A stretch of 50,090 nt of DNA, from the NCBI GenBank assembly GCA_002716045.1, contig PAZC01000010.1, positions 54,691 through 104,780 on the forward strand, read 5' to 3'. A program made the position numbers and the translations under genes. Positions 18,111-27,026 of this stretch are shown piece after piece; positions within the stretch are counted from its first letter, which is position 1, and each line of letters opens with the position of its first letter. The notes beneath the pieces are model-generated. The model was not told where the DNA came from. It did not search any database and saw nothing but the letters and a program-made list of their open reading frames with translations. This DNA comes from Opitutia bacterium. Its GTDB lineage: Bacteria; Verrucomicrobiota; Verrucomicrobiia; Opitutales; Seribacteraceae.

Positions 18111-18164
18111 GACTGGCTGCCTGGCTGAAGTTAGTCGATTGACTGCTTGGCTTGGTGGCTGGCT
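18111..18164. repeat. TGGCT-rich short repeats in the hemP-receptor spacer
   Basis: Five TGGCT pentamers lie at 18114, 18122, 18148, 18156 and 18160 on the plus strand, within the 91-nt spacer between hemP and the receptor gene. They would lie in the transcript leader before the receptor's ribosome-binding site. No function is evident. Confidence 0.4.
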
Positions 18165-18170
18165 ACGAGT

Positions 18171-18350
18171 TTATTTTGTTAAAATTAGCTTTCCCTTGTT
18201 GGTGAGCCTTAACATGTATTCTTCATTTTTATGTATAATGATTACTTTCTTGCACCGCTCCAATAGGTCACTGCTTTTGACACGATTGTTCAAGAGGGTT
18301 ATTACCCTACTTTTGTCTGGCAGTCGCTTGGCTTCGGCATTAGTATTCAT
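18171..18350 (-). CDS. hemP: HemP-family hemin uptake protein (59 residues)
   Basis: Short gene on the minus strand: ATG at 18348-18350, TAA at 18171-18173. The second half has the family signature: an acidic/basic stretch SSDLLERCKK, then VIIIHKNEEYMLRLTNKG and the closing KLILTK. The R/K-L-x(2)-GKLILTK ending is the most recognisable feature of HemP/HmuP. These proteins accompany heme receptors and are linked to heme uptake, in some species as transcriptional activators of the receptor gene. Here hemP precedes the receptor by 91 nt on the same strand, the classical hemP-hemR order. The first 25 residues are variable and probably disordered. Confidence 0.85.
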   Translation of the reverse strand: MNTNAEAKRLPDKSRVITLLNNRVKSSDLLERCKKVIIIHKNEEYMLRLTNKGKLILTK

Positions 18351-18401
18351 TATGTAAACGAATCAAAGTTAATTAGTTTTCCTAGCTGGTCCGCGAACAG
18401 T

Positions 18402-18430
18402 TGTCAAGCCCTTCTTGAGAATCGTTCGCA
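18402..18430 (-). promoter_or_regulatory. Fur-like box and -35 element upstream of hemP
   Basis: TGAGAATCGTTCGCA (18416-18430) matches the palindromic Fur form TGAGAAT-N-ATTCTCA at 12 of 14 positions. On the minus strand a perfect TTGACA (18407-18402) follows it directly; 17 nt further is TAGGAA, a weak -10. Fur with iron would repress hemP and the receptor. The matches are visible; binding is inference. Confidence 0.5.
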
Positions 18431-18486
18431 ACAAGAGGCGTTGGGTGACTTTTTACTTTTAAAGATATCTCCTCGGTATGTTGGGA

Positions 18487-19386
18487 CTACTCAAGCGGTA
18501 GAAACACGATCTTGCCCGCCAGCATGTCGGGAATGACCAACTGTTTGCCTTTGCGGTCGAGATAGAAGTCGGCGGCGGTGGTGAAATCGTCGGCCAACAC
18601 AGTGGTTTTCTTGGTTTTGCGGTCATATGCCCAGACTTTGCCCAGTGGCCAACTGGAAACATAGATCTTACTCCCAAATGCCTCGACGGCGTCGGCTCCC
18701 CGCATGCCCTTGGCCACGACGCGTAACTTTTTGTCGGCATAAGCAACTATGTTCCCAGTGAAAAAGTCGCCCATGAGCAAGGTTTCCTCACTCTTTTTAC
18801 CCGTCACGGTTACACCATTGGGTCCCGGCATGCGCTTGTCACCGGGAGGAACCGCCACCGAGACTTTGCCATCCAATGCCACCTTGTAGACGCACCCGGT
18901 CATTGGGGCCACCGCTTTGTCGCTGTCTATGGGCCATAGCTTGCGTTCGCCATTGGGATCGAACATCCACTTCGGGTGGCTCATGTCGGTGACGTACACG
19001 CTCTGTCCGTCGCGACTGGCTGCCACGTCGTTCAGAAAAGTAACTTCCTTGGGGAAATCCTTGGCTTCGGCCAAGACAGTGACTTTGCCCTTTTTGTCGA
19101 TCTTGCGGACCATGGTTTCGTCGGAAACCACAAGGAAACCACCGACAAAAGCCATGCCCTTGGGGTTGTTGAGGCCCTTGGCGAATACCTTGTGCTTGTC
19201 TCCGTCGAGCACCTTGATCTCGCCATCGCCCGGCTCGTCGCCGTTGATCATGGTGACATAGAGCTTGCCGCCGAAGCCACGGCAAACGCTCTCTGGCTTG
19301 GTTCCGATCTCGATGACTTTCTTATCGGCCGCGATGGCTGAGAAGCAAAGAGAAGTTGCTAGAAGAAGTAAGGATAGGGTTTTCAT
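18487..19386 (-). CDS. Secreted SMP-30/gluconolactonase-like beta-propeller protein
   Basis: 299 residues with a signal peptide (MKTLSLLLLATSLCFSAIAA). The body is a run of propeller blades, each with a short hydrophobic strand and GK or DG turn: PESVCRGFGGKLYVTMIN, NPKGMAFVGGFLVVSD, LNDVAASRDGQSVYVTD, GCVYKVALDGKVSV, GPNGVTVTGKKSEETLLMGDF, GADAVEAFGSKIYVSSW, AADFYLDRKGKQLVIPDMLAGKI. This order and the final PDMLAGKI fit NHL/SMP-30-like lactonase or sugar-binding propellers. The substrate is unknown. It is divergent from the sulfatase at 19499 (112 nt apart). Confidence 0.8.
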   Translation of the reverse strand: MKTLSLLLLATSLCFSAIAADKKVIEIGTKPESVCRGFGGKLYVTMINGDEPGDGEIKVLDGDKHKVFAKGLNNPKGMAFVGGFLVVSDETMVRKIDKKGKVTVLAEAKDFPKEVTFLNDVAASRDGQSVYVTDMSHPKWMFDPNGERKLWPIDSDKAVAPMTGCVYKVALDGKVSVAVPPGDKRMPGPNGVTVTGKKSEETLLMGDFFTGNIVAYADKKLRVVAKGMRGADAVEAFGSKIYVSSWPLGKVWAYDRKTKKTTVLADDFTTAADFYLDRKGKQLVIPDMLAGKIVFLPLE

Positions 19387-19498
19387 GGTAAATAGACCAT
19401 TCGCGTGGGGTTTTCTTCGTCAACAGCAAAGCGGATGATTCGTTCGATACTTGGCAAAATAGGCTCGCTTTCCTCGGGAGGAATTGTCTTTTGCGGAG

Positions 19499-20968
19499 AT
19501 GTCTCTCTTTTTCCCTATTCTGCTTGGTTTTACATGGTTTGCCGTCGCTTTGGCCCAGGCAAAGTCTCCGAACATTCTGTTCATGTTCACCGACGATCAT
19601 GCCACCCAGGCGTTGAGCGCCTACGGGCACGGATTGAACAAGACGCCCAATTTGGATCGTATCGCCAAGGAAGGCATGCTGTTCCGCCGCTGTTTGGTGA
19701 CCAATTCCATTTGCGCCCCGTCGCGGGCGGTGATCCTCACCGGCAAGTATTCCCATCTCAATGGTCAGCGCACCAACAAGGACACTTTTGACGGCACCCA
19801 ACAGACCATGCCCAAGCTGATGCAAAAAGCGGGTTATCAAACGGCAATCGTAGGAAAATGGCATCTCAAGTCGACTCCCACCGGATTCGATCATTTCGAG
19901 GTGCTCGTTGGCCAAGGCAGCTACTATAACCCTGTCCTCATCACCAATGGAAAACGGGTCACGCTCGAAGGCTACACCACAGACCTCATCACTGACCAAG
20001 CCATTGATTGGCTCGAACAGCGTGACAAGGAAAAGCCCTTCATGCTCATGGCTCAACATAAAGCCCCGCATGGCCGTTGGGAGCCAGCTTTAAGGCATCT
20101 CGGGTTGTTCGATGACGTCAATATCCCCGAACCGTCTTCCTTGTTCGACGATTACTCGGGCCGCGGCAAGGCCGCCAAGGCCCACAAAATGGGCATTGCA
20201 AATAATATGGGTGACGCCCGTCTCATGTTCAAGTATTCCTCCAAGTTCACCCCTGCCCAGTTCAAGAAATACGATGGCTACTTCCGTCCGCGCAACGAGG
20301 CCTTCCTTGCGGCTAACCCGCAGGGAGAAAAACGTACTAGCTGGCACTACCAACGCTATATCAAGAATTACCTCCGTTGCGTCCAGGCGGTGGACGAGAA
20401 CGTGGGGCGCCTGCTCGCTTATTTGGACAAGTCGGATTTGGCCAAGGACACCGTGGTAATTTACAGCTCGGACCAAGGATTCTACTTGGGCGAGCATGGC
20501 TGGTTCGACAAGCGCTGGATCTATGACGAGAGCTTGCGCACTCCCCTGCTCGTCCGCTGGCCAGGCGTGACCAAGCCAGGCACTGAGTCAAACGACATCA
20601 TGGTGTCCAACGTGGATTTCGCTGAGACTATCCTGGATATCGCCCAAGCAAAAATACCAGCCGACATGCAAGGTCGTAGCCTGGTTCCCGTGCTCCAGGG
20701 CAAAACACCCAAGGATTGGCGGAAGAGCTTCTATTACCACTACTACGAATCGGGTGGCCACGGAGTGCCGATACACTACGGGGTAGTTACCTCACGCTAC
20801 AAATTGATCCATTTTCCTGAGCCGGAGATCGGCGAATGGGAGTTGTATGACCTCGAGAAGGACCCTCAGGAGCTTCGCAGCGTGTTCGGCAGGCCTGAGT
20901 ATGGCAAAGTGACCAAACGCCTTGAAAAAGAACTTTCTCGCCTGCGCGAAGAATTGGCCGTGCCGTGA
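19499..20968 (+). CDS. Secreted type-I sulfatase (CAPSR motif)
   Basis: 489 residues. The ATG at 19499 begins a signal peptide ([20 protein letters not shown]); GGGAGG at 19475-19480 is somewhat far, and an in-frame TTG at 19484 is a weaker alternative. TDDH (Asp32-Asp33), formylglycine motif C-A-P-S-R (Cys72), [42 protein letters not shown] and the C-terminal [13 protein letters not shown] mark a subfamily common in marine Bacteroidetes and PVC bacteria on sulfated polysaccharides. It is related to the sulfatase at 37148-38626 (shared GEHG, DKR and ES-R-P-L segments). Polysaccharide sulfatase role is inferred; the exact linkage is not readable. Confidence 0.94.
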   Translation: MSLFFPILLGFTWFAVALAQAKSPNILFMFTDDHATQALSAYGHGLNKTPNLDRIAKEGMLFRRCLVTNSICAPSRAVILTGKYSHLNGQRTNKDTFDGTQQTMPKLMQKAGYQTAIVGKWHLKSTPTGFDHFEVLVGQGSYYNPVLITNGKRVTLEGYTTDLITDQAIDWLEQRDKEKPFMLMAQHKAPHGRWEPALRHLGLFDDVNIPEPSSLFDDYSGRGKAAKAHKMGIANNMGDARLMFKYSSKFTPAQFKKYDGYFRPRNEAFLAANPQGEKRTSWHYQRYIKNYLRCVQAVDENVGRLLAYLDKSDLAKDTVVIYSSDQGFYLGEHGWFDKRWIYDESLRTPLLVRWPGVTKPGTESNDIMVSNVDFAETILDIAQAKIPADMQGRSLVPVLQGKTPKDWRKSFYYHYYESGGHGVPIHYGVVTSRYKLIHFPEPEIGEWELYDLEKDPQELRSVFGRPEYGKVTKRLEKELSRLREELAVP

Positions 20969-21105
20969 TGAAAGTTCCCGATTATTGATTGTTCACCTAA
21001 GTGATTTGGCTTTGGGGTGTCTCATGTGCTTCAGGGTGAAGCTTTGGGTTTGCCCTCATGGGTGGTTTCTCTATGCTTAAATATCAACGCGACTTCTTGG
21101 TAGTT

Positions 21106-22734
21106 ATGTTTCAATCGAGACAATTCAACGGATTGCGGGCCATTGCCTGGGCATGGCTTTTCGGATTTGCCTTTTCCCACGCTTGCTTGGCAGAGGATAC
21201 TTTTCGTTCTTTTCTAACCAACAAGGGAGACACTCTCGAGGCAAAGTTAGTTGGGGTGGAGGAAGGAAAGATCATTCTGAAAAGCAAGGACGAGAAGCTT
21301 TTTTCGATCTTTTTTTCCGATCTCTCCAAGAAGGACCGTTCCTTTTGCCTCATCCACTTGAAGCTTCCTCCCTCTCCCAATCGAGGGAAGAGAATGGAAC
21401 TCCCTGCCGGATTGCTGCCCAGTGACGGCATGGGAACGTTCGCCCCGCATTTCGGTCCGAACGCCCGGCACCGAGCTGGCGGAGGAGGCGGATTTGCTGC
21501 TTCCGACATCTCCTTGCTTGCAGCGGTAGCTCCCGCAGCTGACGTGCAGGACAAATCAAATGCTCCCTCCTTAATCCCGCCCCTGATTGTGGGTGATGCG
21601 CTTGGTGACGGAGCATTTGCTGAAAAATCCCAAGAAACCAAGGCTGGTACTGAGACACAAGAGATCGGCGAAAGAGAGGAACAGCGAGCATATTTGAGGA
21701 ACCACAGGATTCGACCAGCGACGGTGCTTGCCGATCAGATGAAAAAGCGTCGCCCCTTGGAGTTGGCGGCCCAGCAAGCCCTTGCAAGCGTGGCCTTCAA
21801 TACACCTGAAAAAGTTCCTTATGGGGAGCCTAGTTACATTCAATTTTTGTTAAACCCCAAATTGAGCCCCGCCGAACTTTCTAAGTTGGTGAAGGAAAGG
21901 GGGCCAACCGCCAATGCCCGAATCAAGTTCACCCGTGAAATGGAGGTCACTCTGACGGGTGATGAGTTTGCGATCAGCCCCATTTCCGCAGAGAAGCAAA
22001 TGATTGCTCTTGATGACACCACCGAGTGGAAATGGTCGATCGTCCCGAATAGACCGGGGAAGCACCGCGTTCATCTTGTGGTGAATGCCATAATCCGGGT
22101 GAATGACGTGGAAATGCGCCGGTCCAAGTCCTTTGACCGCTATATAGAAATTGAAGTAACCGGGTTTCAGCAGACCGTGATCTTTATGCAGGACAACTGG
22201 CAATGGCTTGCCTTGGGCATCGTTCCCTTGGCCTTCCTTGTCCCGTTTCGCCGCCGCCAGCAAATGCGGAAGCACCATAAGGCAGTCGGACAAATGCCTG
22301 CATCTAAGCATGACGAAACCCGTAATATAGACATATTCATCAGTTACTCCAGCCGTGACCGAGCCTTTGTTTTGCCATTGGTCGAATCTTTGCGCTCCTA
22401 TGGCTACAATGTTTGGGTGGACCAAGGTGGACTCCATGGGGCCAGCCAATGGAGCGAGCAAATCGTTGCAGCGATTCAGAGCACGGCCTCTTTCATTTTG
22501 GTCAGTTCGCGGAATTCCTTTTCCTCCCACAACGTGGTGAAGGAAGTCAGTTTGGCCTCGGAGCAAAGGAAGCCGGTCATTCCCGTGTTTATTGAGCAAG
22601 TGGAAGTGCCTCAAAGTCTCCAGTACCAATTGGCTGGCTTGCAGCGCATCGAGTATTCCGATCTCCATCACGAGGACAGCATGCGGCGCATCGTGGAAGC
22701 CTTGTCCAAGTTGGGTGTTGTGCCCGCCGCCTAA
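21106..22734 (+). CDS. Transmembrane TIR-domain protein with extracytoplasmic SHD1-like sensor region
   Basis: 542 residues from the ATG at 21106; starts at 21058 or 21073 would add up to 16 residues. N-terminal signal sequence (FNGLRAIAWAWLFGFAFSHACLA). Residues about 31-85 resemble an SLA1-homology-1 (SHD1) domain (FRSFLTNKGDTLEAKLVGVEEGKIILKS, shown in part). A Gly/Ala-rich linker follows, then a beta-sandwich-like region about 232-352 (FNTPEKVPYGEP, TGDEFAISP, TTEWKWSIVP). One transmembrane helix (about 365-381, WQWLALGIVPLAF) and an RRR stop-transfer precede a cytoplasmic TIR domain at about 407-519 (IDIFISYSSRDRAF, YNVWVDQGGL, SFILVSSRNS, HNVVKEVSLA). Glu480 in VVKEV occupies the position of the TIR NADase catalytic Glu. 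Envelope sensing with an NAD-cleaving or signalling output is inference. The downstream DUF1080 gene is 90 nt away and probably independent. Confidence 0.88.
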   Translation: MFQSRQFNGLRAIAWAWLFGFAFSHACLAEDTFRSFLTNKGDTLEAKLVGVEEGKIILKSKDEKLFSIFFSDLSKKDRSFCLIHLKLPPSPNRGKRMELPAGLLPSDGMGTFAPHFGPNARHRAGGGGGFAASDISLLAAVAPAADVQDKSNAPSLIPPLIVGDALGDGAFAEKSQETKAGTETQEIGEREEQRAYLRNHRIRPATVLADQMKKRRPLELAAQQALASVAFNTPEKVPYGEPSYIQFLLNPKLSPAELSKLVKERGPTANARIKFTREMEVTLTGDEFAISPISAEKQMIALDDTTEWKWSIVPNRPGKHRVHLVVNAIIRVNDVEMRRSKSFDRYIEIEVTGFQQTVIFMQDNWQWLALGIVPLAFLVPFRRRQQMRKHHKAVGQMPASKHDETRNIDIFISYSSRDRAFVLPLVESLRSYGYNVWVDQGGLHGASQWSEQIVAAIQSTASFILVSSRNSFSSHNVVKEVSLASEQRKPVIPVFIEQVEVPQSLQYQLAGLQRIEYSDLHHEDSMRRIVEALSKLGVVPAA

Positions 22735-22824
22735 TCGAGTTCGGCTTCACCAGTTCAAGAAGAAAGAGTTGGCGAATCGCTTATGGCACTTGCAATGGGG
22801 GTGCAACTCAACCAACTTAACGGC

Positions 22825-23580
22825 ATGAAGATCACACTATCCTTTATCTTGTTGTTTGCCCCTCTCTTTCTGCTGGCAGAGGAGAAAGCCGCCCCCAAGG
22901 CCTTCATCGATGGTCACTCGGGGCCAGGTTGGAAAGTGATGGGCAAGGATGATTTCGCCCGGGTGAATTGCGATCCCGATACTTTTCAGTTTCGCGAGGA
23001 CGGCACCATCCATTGTACTGGCAGACCAAGCGGCGGTCTCCGTTCCCAAAAGGTGTACAAGAATTTCGAGGTTGTCTTCGAGTGGCGTCATAATCGCCGG
23101 GCCGGCAATGCCGGGGTCTTCATCTGGTGTCCACGGGCGGTCTTGGACAAGTTGCCCCGTGGTCGTCTCCCCCAAGGCATCGAGGTTCAGATTCTGGATC
23201 TTGGGTACGAGGAGAATCATTTGAAGAACAAAGGGAAGCATTCGGACTGGTTCACTAGCCACGGCGACGTGTTCCCCGTGGGCGTGGGCCGCATGAAGGC
23301 CTTTACGCCTCAAATCACCTACACCGCGGAAGACGGTACCAAATATACCGTGGGCAAGCCAAATAGCGCCCGCTGCTTCCCCACCAAGCGTCTGACCAAG
23401 GGCGTCGGCCAATGGAACCATTACTATATTCGGGCGATCAACGGCGTGGTGCGACTCTGGGTCAATGGTGAGGAAGTATCCGGCGGTTTTGATTGCAAGC
23501 CGAGCGAAGGCCATTTTGTCCTCGAGTCCGAAGGAGCCCCCATGGACTATCGCGGCATGCGTTTGCGCGAACTTCCCTGA
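22825..23580 (+). CDS. Secreted DUF1080 protein (3-keto-disaccharide hydrolase family)
   Basis: 251 residues from the ATG at 22825, the start of the signal peptide (MKITLSFILLFAPLFLLAEE). It is a jelly-roll (concanavalin-like) domain: GPGWKVMGKDDFARVN, HCTGRPSGGLRSQKVYKNFEVVFEWRH (in part), GNAGVFIWCP, QGIEVQILDLGYEE, GQWNHYYIRAINGVVRLWVNGEEV and a final GHFVLESEG plus YRGMRLREL. These match DUF1080, now associated with hydrolysis of 3-keto-glycosides in gut and marine bacteria. Twenty nucleotides separate it from the PQQ-propeller gene, so both are likely on one transcript. Confidence 0.92.
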   Translation: MKITLSFILLFAPLFLLAEEKAAPKAFIDGHSGPGWKVMGKDDFARVNCDPDTFQFREDGTIHCTGRPSGGLRSQKVYKNFEVVFEWRHNRRAGNAGVFIWCPRAVLDKLPRGRLPQGIEVQILDLGYEENHLKNKGKHSDWFTSHGDVFPVGVGRMKAFTPQITYTAEDGTKYTVGKPNSARCFPTKRLTKGVGQWNHYYIRAINGVVRLWVNGEEVSGGFDCKPSEGHFVLESEGAPMDYRGMRLRELP

Positions 23581-23600
23581 CCACATATATTCAGTTCACA

Positions 23601-24851
23601 ATGAAAACAATTGTATCCACTCTAGGCTTCCTCCTGCTTTTTTCGATTCTGACAGGGGTTCCCGACAAACATTGGCCCGCTTGGCGCGGCCCCAATGCGG
23701 ACGGATCCTCCGCGGAAGGCTCCTATCCCGCAAAATGGAGCGATTCCGAGAACTTGATCTGGAAAGCAGCGCTTCCCGGCAAGGGTTGCTCCACCCCGGT
23801 CGTCTGGGGCAACCACATCCTGCTTACCTGCGCATCCAAGGGACAAGACGCTGTACTGGCCTTCGACTGGGATGGTAACAAATTATGGCAAACCGAAGTT
23901 GGTCCCGAGCGCAAAGGCAAGCACCGCAATGGTTCGGGGAGCAATCCTTCCGTTGTGACCGACGGCAAGCATGCCTATGCCCTGTTCAAGAGCGGGCACT
24001 TCGCGGCTTTGGATTTCAAGGGGAAGGCTCTTTGGAAGAAAGATCTTACCAAATATGGGCGAGATACCTTGTATTGGGATTTCGGTACCTCTCCGGTTTT
24101 GACAGAGAAACACGTTATTGTTGCTCTCATGCGTCAAAACAACTCGTGGCTGCTGGCCTTTGACCGACAAACCGGTGAAGTGGCTTGGAAAGTGGAGCGG
24201 AACTACAAGACGCCACCGGAGTGTGATCATAGCTATGCCACCCCCATCATCATTCAGCACAAGGGAGAGGAAGCAATTTTGGTTTGGGGAGCTGAGCGAT
24301 TAACCACGCATTCCGCAAAGGATGGATCGATTTTATGGAGTGCGATGGGGTTCAACCCGCAGGCCAAGAAAAATTGGGTGGTCGTCGGCTCGCACGTGGT
24401 GACCGGCGACATTGCCGTGGTGCCTTATGGGCGCGGTAGCCACCTCACCGGCATCAAGTTGGGCGGCAAAGGGGACGTAACCGAAAGCCACCGACTTTGG
24501 ACCCGGAAAGACTCTGGATCCTTCGTCCCTACTCCGGCCGTGTCGGAAGGAAAGGTCTACGTGTTGCGTGACCGTGGTGAAGTGCACTGTGTCGACCCCA
24601 AGACGGGCAAGAGCCATTGGGAGGACGCCTTTCCCCGGGCGAGCTCAAGCTATTATTCCTCGCCCACGGTAGCGGGAGGCAAGCTGTATGCTGCCCGCGA
24701 GGATGGGGTTGTTTTGGTGGCGGATATTTCCAAAGGTTTTCGCTATTTGGGCGAAAACGACATGGGGGAACGTGTCATCGCTTCGCCCGTGCCGGTGGCC
24801 AATTGCTTGCTCATACGAGGGGAAAAGCACCTCTTCTGTTTGGGAGAGTGA
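23601..24851 (+). CDS. Secreted PQQ-like beta-propeller repeat protein
   Basis: 416 residues from the ATG at 23601, which begins a signal peptide (MKTIVSTLGFLLLFSILTG). The body starts with HWPAWRGPNADGSSAEG, the usual opening of the PVC 'WRGPxxxG' propeller family. Repeated quinoprotein-type blades follow: LAFDWDGNKLWQTEV, HFAALDFKGKALWKKDL, LLAFDRQTGEVAWKVE, LTTHSAKDGSILWS, VHCVDPKTGKSHWED, SSYYSSPTVAGGKLYAARED. Such propellers resemble BamB and PQQ alcohol dehydrogenases but lack a visible catalytic or heme site. It is probably a structural or sugar-binding partner of the DUF1080 protein just upstream; a true dehydrogenase role is not supported. Confidence 0.9.
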   Translation: MKTIVSTLGFLLLFSILTGVPDKHWPAWRGPNADGSSAEGSYPAKWSDSENLIWKAALPGKGCSTPVVWGNHILLTCASKGQDAVLAFDWDGNKLWQTEVGPERKGKHRNGSGSNPSVVTDGKHAYALFKSGHFAALDFKGKALWKKDLTKYGRDTLYWDFGTSPVLTEKHVIVALMRQNNSWLLAFDRQTGEVAWKVERNYKTPPECDHSYATPIIIQHKGEEAILVWGAERLTTHSAKDGSILWSAMGFNPQAKKNWVVVGSHVVTGDIAVVPYGRGSHLTGIKLGGKGDVTESHRLWTRKDSGSFVPTPAVSEGKVYVLRDRGEVHCVDPKTGKSHWEDAFPRASSSYYSSPTVAGGKLYAAREDGVVLVADISKGFRYLGENDMGERVIASPVPVANCLLIRGEKHLFCLGE

Positions 24852-24874
24852 GCCTGGGCAAGCTCCGGGAATGC

Positions 24875-26089
24875 TCAATCTTGCTCATCTATCATGCTCA
24901 ACAAAGTCTCGGCAGCTATTTTCGAGAAAGCGGGATCGTTGATGGATGCATTTATTTCGCGTAGATCGATGCCTTTTCTCAAATTGCCTTGGATCGAGTC
25001 AAAAAGAGCCTGGTCGGCAGAAGGGTCATGAAAGGGCTGACCCTCGGCAGAAATCACACTGATTGCCTCGGTGGGCAATAGAAAGGACACCGGGCCGGTC
25101 GAGAGATTTACTTTCTCGGCGAGGATGCGCCCCAGTTCCGTACATTCATCGGGCGTCGTGCGCATGAGGGTGACTTGGGGATTGTGCTCGTAAAAGAGGC
25201 GCCCCTCGAATTTCGATGGAATATTTGTGCTCGGCCCAAAGTTCACCATGTCCAAGCAGCCCGGACCAATTACGGCCGGAATACCGTTTCTCGCCGCTGC
25301 CTCCAGACGGTGAGGGCCAGCAGCGAGGATGCCGCCTACCAACTCGTCCGCCCATTCGGTGGTGGTCAGGTCCAGCACGCCCGCTACGAGGCCAGCTTCA
25401 ACCAATCCTTCCATCGCTCTCCCGCCTGTTCCGGTTGCATGAAAGACCAGCATCTCAAATCCTGCGTCCTCTAAAATCGCTTTGGCTTGATCCACGCAAT
25501 CCGTTGTATTTCCAAACATGCTGGCCACTATGATCGGTTGGTCGTCATGGAAGGGCGCCTTTGTTTCGACCATTCCGCAGATGGATCCGGCGGCGTTGGC
25601 AAAGATTTGCCTGGAGACACGGTTCAAGCCTGCCACGTCCACTATGCTTGGCATCATGACGACATCCTTGACGCCAACGTATTCCGGAACGTTCTCGCTC
25701 GCTGCCAGGGTGGATACCATGAGCTTGGGGAACCCGACAGGCAGTGCCCGCATGGCAGCGGTACCGATTGCAGTGCCTCCTCCCCCGCCAAGGGAAATTA
25801 TTCCATGAATTTTGTTTTCGGCGGCTAGCTTGGAGATCGCAACAGCAACGACATCGGTCATCGCCTTGATTGACTCGCCGCGATCCTGTCGCTTGGCCAG
25901 GTTGGCGAAATCGATCCCTGCTGCCGAGGCCAATTCCTCGCGGGTGAGGTCGGGCTGAATAGTTGGCGGTTCGAGGGTGCCGGCATCAATTAACAGTGCT
26001 TCATGGCCGCGTGAACGGATTAGCTCTGCAACATATTCATGTTCTTCGCCCTTGGTGTCGAGAGTGCCGAGTACGGCAATGGTGGCCAT
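24875..26089 (-). CDS. UPF0261 / Tm-1-like ATP-binding domain protein
   Basis: 404 residues from the ATG at 26087-26089 (MATIAVLGTLDTKGEE); 12 further in-frame residues upstream lack family similarity. The opening GTLDTKGEEHEYVAELIRSRG is diagnostic of UPF0261, and HGIISLGGGGGTAIGTAAMRALPVGFPKLMVST (in part), DVVMMPSIVDVAGLNRVSR and VFHATGTGGRAMEGLVE follow. It corresponds to the N-terminal, ATP-binding half of the plant antiviral protein Tm-1. The start codon lies 5 nt downstream of the stop of the other half, so the two genes are a translationally close pair. The bacterial function is not known. Confidence 0.92.
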   Translation of the reverse strand: MATIAVLGTLDTKGEEHEYVAELIRSRGHEALLIDAGTLEPPTIQPDLTREELASAAGIDFANLAKRQDRGESIKAMTDVVAVAISKLAAENKIHGIISLGGGGGTAIGTAAMRALPVGFPKLMVSTLAASENVPEYVGVKDVVMMPSIVDVAGLNRVSRQIFANAAGSICGMVETKAPFHDDQPIIVASMFGNTTDCVDQAKAILEDAGFEMLVFHATGTGGRAMEGLVEAGLVAGVLDLTTTEWADELVGGILAAGPHRLEAAARNGIPAVIGPGCLDMVNFGPSTNIPSKFEGRLFYEHNPQVTLMRTTPDECTELGRILAEKVNLSTGPVSFLLPTEAISVISAEGQPFHDPSADQALFDSIQGNLRKGIDLREINASINDPAFSKIAAETLLSMIDEQD

Positions 26090-26094
26090 CTGCT

Positions 26095-26940
26095 TCAGCC
26101 TCCTTTTGGGAGCTCGATTTCGCAAAAAGCCTGCACCTGGGCGGTCAAAGCTTTTTCCGTGGGCAGGCGTTCCATCGAGCTAGCTCCGTAGAAGCCGTCC
26201 ACGCTGCGACACTTCTCTATGACGTAGCGTGCATCTTCGGGCATGGAGATGGGTCCGCCATGGCAAATGACCAATACTTCGTCGCGGACGGACTTGGCGG
26301 CATCCGCGATCTCCTGCACCTTGCTCGCGGCATCGTCCAAGGTCATGGCGGTTTCGGCTCCGATGTCGCCGCCAGTAGTCAATCCCATGTGGGCGACCAC
26401 GATATCAGCGCCGGCTTCGGTCATTCGCTTGGATTCGTCGACGTCGAACACGTAGGGCGTAGTCAGCAAGTCGAGGTCGCGGGCGGCTTTCACCAAGTCG
26501 ACTTCCAGTGAGTAGCCCATCCCGGTTTCCTCCAGATTTGAGCGCATTTTGCCATCGAACAGACCGACGGTGGGAAAGTTTTGAATGCCGGCGAATCCCA
26601 TGTCTTTCAATTGCCGCAGGAAATAGTCCCTTAACATGAAGGGATCGGTGCCGTTTACGCCGGCCAGAACGGGCGTATGATCCACCGCAGTCAATACCTC
26701 ATGAGCCATTTCCAGCATAACTTCATTGGCGTTGCCATAGGCCATCAGCCCGGAGAGGGATCCGCGTCCCGCCATGCGGTACCGTCCCGAGTTATAGATG
26801 ACGATCAGGTCGATGCCGCCGGCTTCCTCGCATTTGGCTGATATGCCGGTGCCGGCCCCGCCCCCGACAATGGGCTTGCCTGAGGCGATTTTAGCGCGGA
26901 GCCGATCAAGAATTGCGGAACGTGAGTTGTCAGTGCTCAT
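26095..26940 (-). CDS. Phosphoenolpyruvate hydrolase-family TIM-barrel protein (Tm-1 C-terminal-like)
   Basis: 281 residues from the ATG at 26938-26940 ([18 protein letters not shown]); the longer frame adds 37 unlikely residues. Motifs are [36 protein letters not shown] (in part), [64 protein letters not shown] and [19 protein letters not shown]. This is the TIM-barrel family annotated as phosphoenolpyruvate hydrolase or signal-transduction protein and equals the C-terminal half of Tm-1. It precedes the UPF0261 gene by 5 nt. No PEP-hydrolase activity can be asserted from the sequence. Divergent from the PhoD-like gene at 27027. Confidence 0.92.
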   Translation of the reverse strand: MSTDNSRSAILDRLRAKIASGKPIVGGGAGTGISAKCEEAGGIDLIVIYNSGRYRMAGRGSLSGLMAYGNANEVMLEMAHEVLTAVDHTPVLAGVNGTDPFMLRDYFLRQLKDMGFAGIQNFPTVGLFDGKMRSNLEETGMGYSLEVDLVKAARDLDLLTTPYVFDVDESKRMTEAGADIVVAHMGLTTGGDIGAETAMTLDDAASKVQEIADAAKSVRDEVLVICHGGPISMPEDARYVIEKCRSVDGFYGASSMERLPTEKALTAQVQAFCEIELPKGG

Positions 26941-27026
26941 GATGAAAAAGAAAGGATTCGAATCTTCTTTGTTGAAGCATTGGTCGGCAAGCTTGAATGT
27001 ATTCCTTTTACCCGAATCTCGATACC

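Noticed and set aside
18109-18357. Plus-strand open frame of 82 codons
   Set aside because: Opposite hemP, which has a family signature and matching neighbours; this frame has none.
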